A DNA stretch of 64,000 nt, taken from contig NW_025401121.1 in assembly GCF_011075055.1 (NCBI RefSeq), forward strand, positions 124,001 to 188,000, written 5' to 3'. The stretch is from Mangifera indica. Lineage: Eukaryota; Streptophyta; Magnoliopsida; Sapindales; Anacardiaceae. Of this stretch, positions 54,401 to 63,049 are shown piece after piece (position 1 is the stretch's first letter; every line of letters starts with the position of its first letter). The notes under the pieces were generated by a model. That model did not search any database, was not told where the DNA came from, and saw nothing but the letters and a program-made list of their open reading frames with translations. Both the position numbers and the translations under genes were made by a program.

Positions 54401-55205
54401 TTATTCAATTCAATTGGAATGTGACAATGTAGGCTTCGAGGATTTCGATTAAAGCATGGATGGATGGGCATGCATATGAATTGGATGTCATTTTATTATT
54501 GTTTGAAAGATGTATTTTATTATTGATTGAAATGTGTATTTTATTATTATTTGAATGATGTCATTTTATTATTATTTGAATGATGTAATTATAATATTTT
54601 GTTTGTATGGTGTATTTTATCATTGTTCGAATGATGTCAATATGTTATTGTTTGTATGGTGTATTTAACACATTGTTTTATTGAAACACGGTCTGGGCTA
54701 ACGAAGACAATAATAAAAAATGATAGGCTAACAAAAACAATAATAAAATGCAATACATTAAAGCAAGGGTTGGCGGTATGCTATAAAAAACAAAAAGGGT
54801 TGGCGTGGCCAACCCTTAATAAAATTAAACAATTAAATAAGGGTTGGTGGCAATGCCAACCCTTTTTGTTTTTTATAAGTATTATTTCTGTATTTTATGC
54901 AACGGTGGGCCCTCCCTAAATCCATGCTAAATTTGATTGGAGAAGCATGCTGCCAACCCTTTTCGTTTTTTATAACAATTATTTTTGTATTTTATGCAAC
55001 GGTGGGCCCACCCTAAATCCTTGCTAAATTTGATTGCAGAAGCATGAGAATATTGCAGAGAAGTAAGAGAATATCGCAGAAGAATCTTGCAGAGAATAAA
55101 TTAACGCCAACCCTGCTTTAACTTATATATTAAGAATAATATAATATAATATTTTTTATATATTTTATTATATATAATATATAATTATAAATATATATTA
55201 TAATA

Positions 55206-55236
<31 letters not shown>

Positions 55237-55819
55237 ATAATATTAATATATTATATATTATATTAATATAATAATAATTAATATTATAATATTATCTATA
55301 CATATAAGGGTTGGCATAACGCCAAGGGTTGGCGTTAACGCCAACCTTTAATACCCAGAATTTCACGTCAACGTTTTTATTTTTTTTTTAGTTAAACGTA
55401 AATTTTTTTTTTCAGTTTTAATCCTTAAATGCTATTTTTTTTTTAGTTAAATCCTACTAAATGACCTTCTTCGATGGTAACTTTTTTTCCAGTTAAACGT
55501 ATAAAGTGGATGTGGTTGAGTTTTTTTGTGGGTTGCTCTTTTTTTTTATTATCCTTACTTTGAAGAATTCAGTATTTTCCTTCTTTCTTTTGTTTTTTAA
55601 GATGAAGAAGAAAAAACAGTGATTCATTTATCACTTTGAAAGAAAAGGAAGAAGAGAAAAAAAAGTAACAGAGAAGAAAAAAGAGAATATATGCATGAAA
55701 GATTAAAGAGAGGTATTTTGGAAAAGTTGGTTACTTTTGTGGTATATATGTTTAAGCTTTAGGATAGGTGACATTTTTGTATACAAGGAATAAAATAGTG
55801 GTAAAAATTTCAATTTCCC

Positions 55820-55828
55820 CAAAAGATA
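55820..55828. repeat. Right target-site duplication of E5
   Basis: CAAAAGATA, identical to 52,145-52,153. Its first base may also be the last base of the terminal repeat. Confidence 0.8.
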
Positions 55829-56027
55829 TACGCTCATATTTTGATTAAAATTATCAGTCCCAATTTACCCAAGAGACCAAATGAGATGAGGAAAAAGAAA
55901 CCAGGTGACATGATGCTAAAGAATCCAATAAAGAACATAACCAAGTTACTTGCGTGCTTAAGTTATAGTAAATTTTCTCTTTAAGAAGCAAACAAAATAA
56001 AAAACATTTAAGTGAGAATAAACATAC
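55829..56027 (-). other. Intron 2, donor-proximal part
   Basis: About 200 bp between the exon-2 donor (GTATG) and the E5 insertion site; no exon is seen. Confidence 0.6.
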
Positions 56028-56497
56028 CTTATTGAAGATGGATAAACACAAGATCCGTAACCTATACCACAACCAAAGCAAATAAAAAAGGCAAAAACAA
56101 ACATTAACCCACAGAACACTAGAAAAAATTAGACCAAAAAGTGTAAGAAGGGGATGGAGAGAAGGAAACTGGGATCAGTTATAGCAACGGTGGCAGTGCC
56201 ATTAAAGTCACAGGAGCCGGGCGCCATGCCCTTTCTCTGAAAGTAACTATTGAAGGCGTAAGAAGCGTGAGCCTGGATGGTGTTGGGAAGGTAGCAGAGG
56301 CCATTGGGCAGAATGGGATTGCAGTCTGCACCAGCACCGCAAGCGAAGTCCAGAGCCGTTTGCAGCATCTGGTTGCTCGCATCACTTCTGGCAACGCACC
56401 AGTTGATGTTTTCTTGAGCTTCAACAATGGTGGCCACCATGATGATCGTGGCCATGCAGAAATAGAACTGTAACGGCTCTGAGCGTGTTGGTGCCAT
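56028..56497 (-). CDS. X8-domain protein, PDCB-like (plasmodesmata callose-binding type), exons 1-2
   Basis: Exon 1 (56,170-56,497) begins at an ATG and encodes a signal peptide (MAPTRSEPLQF, then YFCMATIIMVATIVEA) and most of an X8 domain: INWCVARSDASNQMLQTALD, FACGAGADCNPI, GLCYLPNTIQAHASYAFNSY, FQRKGMAPGSCDFNGTATV, TDP. Exon 2 (56,028-56,061) follows a 108-bp intron with GT/AG borders and completes the domain with SYGSCVYPSSI. The six conserved cysteines (WC, AC, DC, LC, SC, SC) and the NP and Y-F-N-Y/F motifs are intact. X8 proteins of this type bind beta-1,3-glucan (callose) at plasmodesmata and are GPI-anchored; the anchor would come from the exon at 20,553-20,811. Total predicted length is 206 residues. 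No stop interrupts it, so it may be active if the long intron is spliced. Confidence 0.9.
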
Positions 56498-56598
56498 GGA
56501 GAATGAGGAGAAAGTTATAGGTGGAGTCTCTGAATTAGGAAGCTTGGTTAGTAAAGGAAGAGAGAAGGGGGAGTATGAGAGAGTCTAGTGGTTTCTTT

Positions 56599-56610
56599 AA
56601 ATTTATATTT
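56599..56610 (-). promoter_or_regulatory. Putative TATA box of the X8 gene
   Basis: The minus-strand sequence AAATATAAATTT lies about 105 bp before the start codon. It is followed by a C/T-rich leader (CTCCCCCTTCTCTCTTCC), a common plant arrangement. Confidence 0.45.
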
Positions 56611-56619
56611 CTGTTTTTG

Positions 56620-57800
56620 CGTTTCACTTTTACTTTTGGTTGCTCTTATCTTAGTTGAATATCCCACGTAATGGATTTGTTCTTGTTTCAGCCTTTTTAG
56701 GTGTTTGTTTGTTGAGGACAGCTATTTTGCTTTTTCCGTGTAATTCTGAGGTCCCTGCTAGCTTGGATATGAATGGACAATTATACCCTTAAAGATATGA
56801 AGAGTGTATATGTAGCAGGGGTTTGTGTTGTTCGGTTTCACGCGGTTTAAAAGTCTTTTTAAACTAAACAAAAAAACTTATTTAAAATTCTTTAAACTAA
56901 AGGAAACTAAAAATATATGGTTTGATTTGATTTAGTTAACTGTTTAAATTTATTTAAATCATTCACTTAATATATATTATTTAATAAAATTAATAAAATT
57001 AAAAATTTATTTAATATAATATAAATATGTAAAGTAAATATGAAATATATATACAATATATATTTAAAAAAAATTATATAATAAATAAAAAAAACAAATT
57101 ATATATCAAATTACTTATTAAAAAATATTGTCAAATATATATGTTTTTTTTAAATATGGTTAATAGTGTGGTTCAGTTTGAAAATCGTTTCAAGTATAAC
57201 TAAAATTAAAAACTATTAAAAAATTTATCAATCCAAACTCAATCATTTTATAAATCAAACCGTAATTTTTAAATAATTGATTTAATTTTATAATTTGAAT
57301 TAAATTATAATCACTCGTAATTTGTAAAGTAAATTCCGTTGGACAAAAAGTATGTACTTTTCATATTGTTATTATTAACCCTTAATGTTATTTTTTAAAA
57401 AAGGAAAATAATTAAAATTATCAAAATTAAAGGGCGTCAAACAAATTGATTAACTTTTAGAGATTATAATGATTCAATTAAAACCCTTAATTTAATATCT
57501 AAATTATAAGCCCTAACCTTATACCAATATATATATCTCACAAGCAAATCCCACAAAATTTGAAAGTTCTTATTTTACATTCACACCCAAATTTTAATTT
57601 CGTAATTTTGAATTCAAGGGAGGAAGATTGTTATATTGTGGTATTTATATGAATATTAATTAAAATTTTCATTTATTTGTTGATTGTGTATTGTTTTGTG
57701 ATGTGTTAAATCATTTGATAAGTTTTATAGTGTTTCAAAATCAAGAACAGTAATGAAGATTGAAATGATATCTTTCTAATAAAAAAAAATACAACGATTT
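56620..57800. other. A+T-rich intergenic DNA upstream of the X8 gene
   Basis: No gene was recognised. It contains long AT-rich stretches (56,940-57,180) and is presumably the X8 promoter region and spacer. Confidence 0.5.
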
Positions 57801-57814
57801 TTCATTTTTTACAA

Positions 57815-58620
57815 TGTGGGGTTATTTTATATTTTATCATATAGAGGGTTTTATGATATTTTGTCGTTTGTGGAGCAAATCAATATTTTATTGTGTAAGG
57901 GTAAATTGATATTTTTTTAATTTTGTATCAATTTTTTAAAAAGTATATTTTGTACTTTTAATTATAAAATTGCTACCATATATAGAAAACTTTTATATGG
58001 GCGTAATTGATATTTTATCATAAAGGGGTAAAATTGATATTTTTCAATATTTGTATTTTTTTTTAAGATTATACTGGTATATTTAATTATATAATTTCGG
58101 ATACTTTAGTTACAAAATGATACATATGAAAGATCAATATGGGTGTAAATTGATATTTGAAGATGTGGGGGGTAAACTGATATTTTATCATGCAAGGTGT
58201 AAATCAATGTATTACTTTACAGGGGAGAAACTGACATCTTAGACCTTAATGCCTTAAACTCAAACTCTCTTAACTAAAACTCTAAACCTTAAATAATACA
58301 TTAGAAAAATCAGTATTGGTTTAAATTAATATTTGACAATATGAGAGTAAACTAATATTTTACAATGCGATGTGTAAATAAATATATTACCATGTGGGGG
58401 TTAAATTGATACCTTATACCCTAAACCCCTAATCTCTATACTAAATAGTACATAATTAAGAAAGATTAGTATGGGTGATGATGTGAGGGGTAAACGAATA
58501 TTTTGCCATGTAAAGTGTAAATCAATAGATTACCATGCGGAGATTGATACCTTAGACCCTAAAACCCAAAACACTATAGCATTAAACGCCAAACCCCTAA
58601 AACCTTAATATTTCAAGTAA
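57815..58620. repeat. Degenerate repeats GGGGTAAATTGATATTTTATCATG with CCCTAAA-like blocks
   Basis: A word of the form GG(G)GTAAA(T/C)TGATATTTT(A/G)(T/C)CAT returns about ten times at irregular spacing, alternating with blocks rich in CTAAACC/CCCTAAA (58,260-58,290, 58,420-58,440, 58,555-58,620). It could be the subterminal region of MULE E6, whose transposase gene begins just after it. It is too degenerate to be telomeric. Confidence 0.5.
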
Positions 58621-58712
58621 AATGTTAAACCTTAAATCCCATGATGAGTTTTATTATTTTATTATTGTTTAGTTTGAATAGAGGTTAGTAGGATATTTTA
58701 CTAACGAGTAAA

Positions 58713-59240
58713 ATGGTATTTAAGCATGCAGTGGATAGAATGATATTTGACTTTGCAAGGGGTAAATTAATACTTTTAAGATTATTTATAGATTTAGTTA
58801 TGAAAATTCTGGTAAATTTTGTTATGAATAATTCTATTGTAGAATTGATCAAAACAACAAGTTTTGATATTGTTTGGTTTCAGTATGGAGGGGAATGCAT
58901 ACAGAGAGATGATAATAGCATGGGATATGTTAGTGGCAATAAGAAAGTGGCAAAAATCCTTGCAAACACGACACGAGGGATTAGTTCGACTGGTAAGCAA
59001 ACATCTTCGTATTGATCATAAGTGGACTAATATTCAGATAAGCATGAAACCAACAAATATCAAGAGTAAGAAACCTATCAAGATTGTAGATGATGAAGAT
59101 ATTGATTGTTTTATTGGTCTTTCTCACCAATTGAGAGAGTGCATTCTAGTTTATGTGACAAGTATCACTAAATCTAGAAATGCATCTCTAGAAACCATCA
59201 ACTATGATGTTCTATATTCACAAAATGATGTTTAAGAGGA
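58713..59240 (+). pseudogene. MULE transposase N-terminus of E6
   Basis: Two overlapping frames give one protein after a frameshift: WFQYGGE ... MGYVSGNKKVAKILANTTRG (frame at 58,713), then LRIDHKWTNIQISMKPTNIK, IKIVDDEDIDCFIGLSHQLR, CILVYVTSITKSRN (frame at 58,864). The order Y-G-G-E-W-like, L...I, a basic strand, then a D-D-E-D-(I/V)...F-(I/L) block followed by L.(V/Y)VT is that of MURA N-termini. No catalytic core follows within the window. Confidence 0.6.
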
Positions 59241-59927
59241 TGTTGGTTTATAAGGGGTAGAGTCGCATAATTATGTACAAGATGATGATGTTGAGTTCAA
59301 TCCTAAACAAGAATTTGATAATGAAGGCTTCTCTGATGTCAAGTTTAACATGATCATATGCAACGAGTTCATATGATCAGGGCTTATGAGCTTAGGACTC
59401 AATTGCTAAGGGCTTAGGCGTTGAGGGCTTAACAGCTAAGAGCTTAGGTGCAAACTTAGGTGGTGAATACTCTATCTCACATGTGGGAGGAAATCATCTA
59501 CCAATGGTGAACCACCCATATCAATAGATGAAGTGGATGGTGAAACCATAATGTAGGCATATGTCATGCCCATGTACTCAATGATTTTTCTATATCAAGT
59601 TTGGCCCTTCTCTGACAGAGATACAACTAATAAGAAATTAACGTTATACTTTTCGTTGTTATCATTAAGTCAATACTTGCATATCAAAATATAAAATAAA
59701 TTAAAACAAATAACATCCAATAATTAAAATTTGCTTGTCGGGTCTCCATCAAAAATAGTTCTAAAGTCACCACAACTTGTGATGTCACTAGTGTGCCACC
59801 TTATCATCTATGGTATTGGTATTGTTAAGAATGACATCAAATCTACCCAACTTTCTAATGTCTCATATATTCAATGCTGCAATAATAATTTAAAAGTGTT
59901 ATTCACATATTATTACCATGTTATTCA
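59241..59927. other. Interior of MULE E6, left of the solo LTR
   Basis: About 690 bp without a readable domain. Before the LTR arrived it was continuous with 62,402 onward. Confidence 0.4.
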
Positions 59928-60611
59928 TGTAATACCCTCAGGTATGTTCCAGGGGTATTTATGTCTTTTGACTCTATTTAGAGATATTTCCCATTTTAAG
60001 TACATATATTTGTTTTACATGTATATGTGTTTATATATATATACCTAAAGAAAAAGAAAAAAAAAAAAGAAAAGAAAAGGAAAAAGACAAAAAGAAAAAG
60101 AGAAAGAGATAAGGCTTATTATATAAAGAGAAAGAGAAGACTTTTCCATCATTTTGCATCTTCTTCCGTAAAAAGCTCCAGCAGCCAGCCTCCCTTCATG
60201 TTCTTTTCTTTTGTTTTGTGAAGCCAAAGGAAGAAATTGAAGAGATATTGGAAGATAAAATAAAAAGAAAAAAAGAGAAGCACCTTGGAAGCTTTGGTAA
60301 CCAAAGATCTCCTTCCTTCTCCTTTCATCTATGTTTATATGCATGTTATGTGAATATGTTAGTGTGTTTTGGTATTGATTTAAAGTGATCTTGGTGATAA
60401 AGGAAACAAAACAAGGAGAAGGAAGCCAACTTACAAAGATTTGGCTTGAAACAAGGTAAGGGATATCATCCTTGATATGTGACATGTTTTAGGCTTTTGG
60501 TTCCTTAGATCTATGTTATAAATGTTGATTTTGATGTTGAGGGATATTGTTTTGCCATTTGGGATGTCTATGTATGTGATTTTGTTCATGGCAGAAAGTT
60601 GCATAATATTT

Positions 60612-61375
60612 ACAGTTTTTGCCACTGAGTTCGTCCCATATTTTGGCTGTCTTATCTGATGAATTATGAGTTCTATTATATCTTGTTGGAAAGCTCTTTG
60701 AATTCTCTTTCCAATGATATATAGCTTGTATGAATTAGAGATCATTTGTATTGTTAAAGATTGTATAAACCGAAATGACTGTTTTACTAAATAAACAGAG
60801 GAGGCAGTTTTGTCACTGAGTTTATCTCACGTTTTGACTGCCTTATTTATGGAATCATGAGTGCTATTATATCTCGTTGGAAAGCTCTTTGAATTCTCTT
60901 TCCAATGATATATAGCTTGTATGAATTAGAGATCATTTGGATTGTTAAAGATTGTATAAACCGAAAGGACTGTTTTACTAAATAAACAGAGGAGGCAGTT
61001 TTGTCACTGAGTTTATCTCACGTTTTGACTGCCTTATTTATGGAATCATGAGTGCTATTATATCTCGTTGGAAAGCTCTTTGAATTCTCTTTTCAGTGAT
61101 ATATAGATTGTATGAATTGGGGATAATTTGAATTGTTAAATATTGCATGAACCACAAGGACTGCTTTATCAAATAAACAGGGGAGGCAGTTTTTGCCACT
61201 GAATTCATCTGCTGTTTTGACTGCCTGATTGAATGAATTATGAGTGCTATTATAGCTTGTTAGAAAGCTATTTGAATCCTCTTTTCAACAATATATATCT
61301 TGTATGAATTAGGAACCGTTTGGACTGTGAAATTGTATGAAAAAGAAGGCTGCCCTGTCAAATGAACAGGGCTGT
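60612..61375. repeat. 191-bp tandem repeat, four copies, inside the solo LTR
   Basis: The anchor word TTGGAAAGCTCTTTGAATTC (or a near match) occurs at 60,688, 60,879, 61,070 and, degenerate, 61,262: spacings 191, 191 and 192 bp. Each unit also holds GGCAGTTTTGTCACTGAGTT and AAATAAACAGAGGAGG-like words. Copies 2 and 3 are nearly identical; copies 1 and 4 are more diverged. Confidence 0.9.
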
Positions 61376-61394
61376 AAACAGTATTTCACAGTTT

Positions 61395-61516
61395 GGAAAG
61401 GAAAAAGAAAGAAAAGAAAGGAAAGGAAAAGAAAAGAAAGGAAAGGAAAGGAAAGGAAAGGAAAGAAAAAAAAAGAAAGAAGAGAAAAAGAAAAGAAATA
61501 AAAGAAAAAAAAAAGG
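61395..61516. repeat. Purine microsatellite (GGAAA/GAAA)n
   Basis: About 120 bases, all purine on the plus strand, built from GGAAA and GAAA units within the solo LTR. It makes long Lys/Glu-rich and Phe/Ser/Leu-rich chance frames in both directions that are not genes. A shorter, similar tract is at 60,046-60,110. Confidence 0.9.
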
Positions 61517-61647
61517 TTGGGACTCAAGATTCAAGGGTCGTCCCAAGAGTAATGTCTGGTGAATTATGAATAAATTTAGATGGAAGCGAAATTAGTAAGA
61601 TATAAGACTCGCATGCATGCTATAAACTATGAGGGGGCACTTTACAC

Positions 61648-61735
61648 TACACCGCCCGTAGTAGGGCACGTCCGCAGTAGGATACGTCCGTAGTAGGACA
61701 TAGACCCCTAGTAGGGTCCGCTCGCAGTAGAGCTC
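61648..61735. repeat. GTAGTAGG(G/A)-type short tandem repeat in the LTR
   Basis: Five to six consecutive units of the form (C)GTCCG(C/T)AGTAGG(A/G)(C/T) at 16-18 bp spacing. They lie between the purine tract and the LTR end and stand out by their higher G+C content. Confidence 0.65.
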
Positions 61736-62459
61736 AATTCAGATTCAGAAATAGTGTAGTGAAAGAAAAAGAGCTTGAGCTTAGAAAAGTGTCAAATCCC
61801 TATAGTTAGCTTCCAGAAAGTATTAAATAGACACCAGATGGGACAAAGTATGACCCAAATAGTAAAGAGTGAACTAAATTATCTCCTCAATCTCTTATAA
61901 AGGTTAAGATGTGAGGTTGAGTCCCAAAAGTGAGTTAGAACAGAAAAAAAAAAAAAAGAGGATAGTTTACTTGATTCTTTCCCCTTACTGAGTGTTCTTA
62001 TCACTCACTCCCTTTTCTTTCCTGATTGCAGGTACAGGTGATCGAGGTAGCTGCGAGGCAGGGTCAGGTCAGCGTAGATAGATCCGGCTGGAGCAGGTTA
62101 TCTCTGGTTTATATTACATGCATACAATGACATGTTTTTATCGACTTTTGACTTTTTGAGATTATGGTACAGTTACATATGATTACTCCATGTTTTCAGA
62201 TACTTTCAGATGAGTCTTCATATGAGTATATACATCTTTTGTTCGTTTCCAGATTTTTAGTTTTCTTGGAATACTTCCTAAACACTTTTAATGATGCGTT
62301 TATTGTAAAGTATTTTTAAAAAGAAAAAAAATAGACGCTACGAATATTAATTAGTAACATTTCTCCTTCGGTGGGTAGTACTACTAGGGAGGGATGTTAC
62401 AATTCAACAAATAATTGTTAATGGGAATAGACAACACACTACCCAAAAAGCTAACAAAA

Positions 62460-63045
62460 ACTCAATTAAACTATAAAAATGTATAAGGGGTCTTCCTCTT
62501 TATCGACTCTGACTTTGTGCACAGTTGACTGATACAATTGTAGGTAGATTTTTATGTCATTTTTCATACATATATGCCTCACTGGTAGGAATTAAATCCA
62601 TCTAGGTGATCTACCATCTAAAGTACATCTTTACTTATAATAAACCAATGTAAAGACAATATAGTAGCGCTATATTCACAAACATTGGTGTCATCCTCCC
62701 CCATGGTCTCCTATTAGACACTTTCATGTGTTATTGTACATCACAAACATCTTGCTAACAAAATATGTATCTTTAATCCTTTGTTCAACTAAGGGGGAAA
62801 ATAATGCATGATTTTTTTATGATGATTGAATCAAAGCCTATTATCAAGGCAAACTCATATGGGCTAAAATGAATGTCCAATGTGTTCACTATAAACCATA
62901 ACTTCTCATCGAAGTTCACTCTCACCACCTCATGTAATATAAAGGAGTGTGCTAATACTTCACTAAATCAAGAATCTTGTAACTCAATAAACTTTCCAAA
63001 ACTTATTATTTTGAAAAGTTCTTTTTGCTCATCTGTCAATACCAC
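62460..63045 (-). pseudogene. DUF1985-like domain of the E6 Ulp1 gene
   Basis: Minus strand from about 63,045: ELFKIISFGKFIELQDS, stop, FSEVLAHSFILHE, NFDEKLWFIVNTLDIHFSPY with EFALIIGFDS, then further on MVDHLDGFNSYQ and, near 62,470, IHFYSLIEFLLAFWVV. It matches the 13.56-kb copy block by block (SFGRFMELEE...; FKINGFEVWFSLLKFA). This gene runs toward the transposase fragment at 58.7-59.2 kb, the convergent layout of E2 to E4. Stops and frameshifts are present. Confidence 0.65.
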
Positions 63046-63049
63046 TCAA

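Larger units (their letters stand above)
52154..55820. mobile_element. Fold-back Ulp1-MULE E5 (3.67-kb inverted repeat with 48-bp loop)
   Basis: The left end GGAGAAATTGAAATTTTTA and the right end, reversed, GGGGAAATTGAAATTTTTA are terminal inverted repeats of Mutator type. They are flanked by CAAAAGATA at 52,145-52,153 and 55,820-55,828 (9 bp if the last C is shared, otherwise 8 bp AAAAGATA). The two halves are near-identical reverse complements all the way to the centre (54,163.5), leaving a loop at 54,140-54,187. The left arm is longer because its A/T-only tract is about 480 bp against about 170 bp. Each arm holds the end of an Ulp1 gene; there is no transposase. It lies 208 bp beyond exon 2 of the X8 gene, within the intron. 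Confidence 0.9.
20812..56027 (-). other. Putative 35.2-kb intron 2 of the X8 gene, filled with transposons
   Basis: Bounded by a donor GTATG at 56,027 (minus strand) and an acceptor TTTGCAG at 20,812. It contains the direct-repeat unit 21.58-26.99 kb, the copia element 27.0-34.04 kb, the hAT nest 34.2-41.4 kb, the inverted MULE pair 41.58-51.90 kb and the fold-back MULE 52.15-55.82 kb. No other host exon was recognised in it. Its integrity as an intron is inferred from exon phase and orientation. Confidence 0.6.
59928..62401 (+). mobile_element. Solo LTR, 2.47 kb, flanked by ATTCA/ATTCA
   Basis: Begins TGTAATACCCTCAGGTATG and ends GGGAGGGATGTTACA: inverted tips of the TGTAAYACCC...GGRTGTTACA type, as in long-LTR Ty3/gypsy (Tekay/Del-like) elements. 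It is flanked by a perfect 5-bp duplication ATTCA (59,923-59,927 and 62,402-62,406). There is no coding part and no second LTR, so it is what remains after recombination between two LTRs. Orientation is assigned from the TG...CA tips and could be reversed. Assignment to Tekay is inferred from length and tips only. Confidence 0.85.

Noticed and set aside
52154..55820. Large palindrome as an assembly artefact
   Set aside because: Terminal inverted repeats with an 8-9 bp target duplication, a unique 48-bp loop, and small differences between arms argue for a real insertion, although the A/T tract length should be confirmed.
56179..56473. Other open frames overlapping X8 exon 1 on both strands
   Set aside because: Only the 56,129-56,497 frame has the signal peptide and six X8 cysteines; the others are shadows in this G+C-richer exon.
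58260..58620. CCCTAAA/CTAAACC words suggesting interstitial telomere
   Set aside because: Units are irregular, mixed with TTGATATTTT words, and never form two perfect heptamers in a row.
60027..61562. Lys/Glu-rich and Phe/Ser/Leu-rich open frames on both strands
   Set aside because: They are translations of purine-rich simple sequence (GAAA, GGAAA) inside the solo LTR. No domain, and the same length of frame occurs in both directions.
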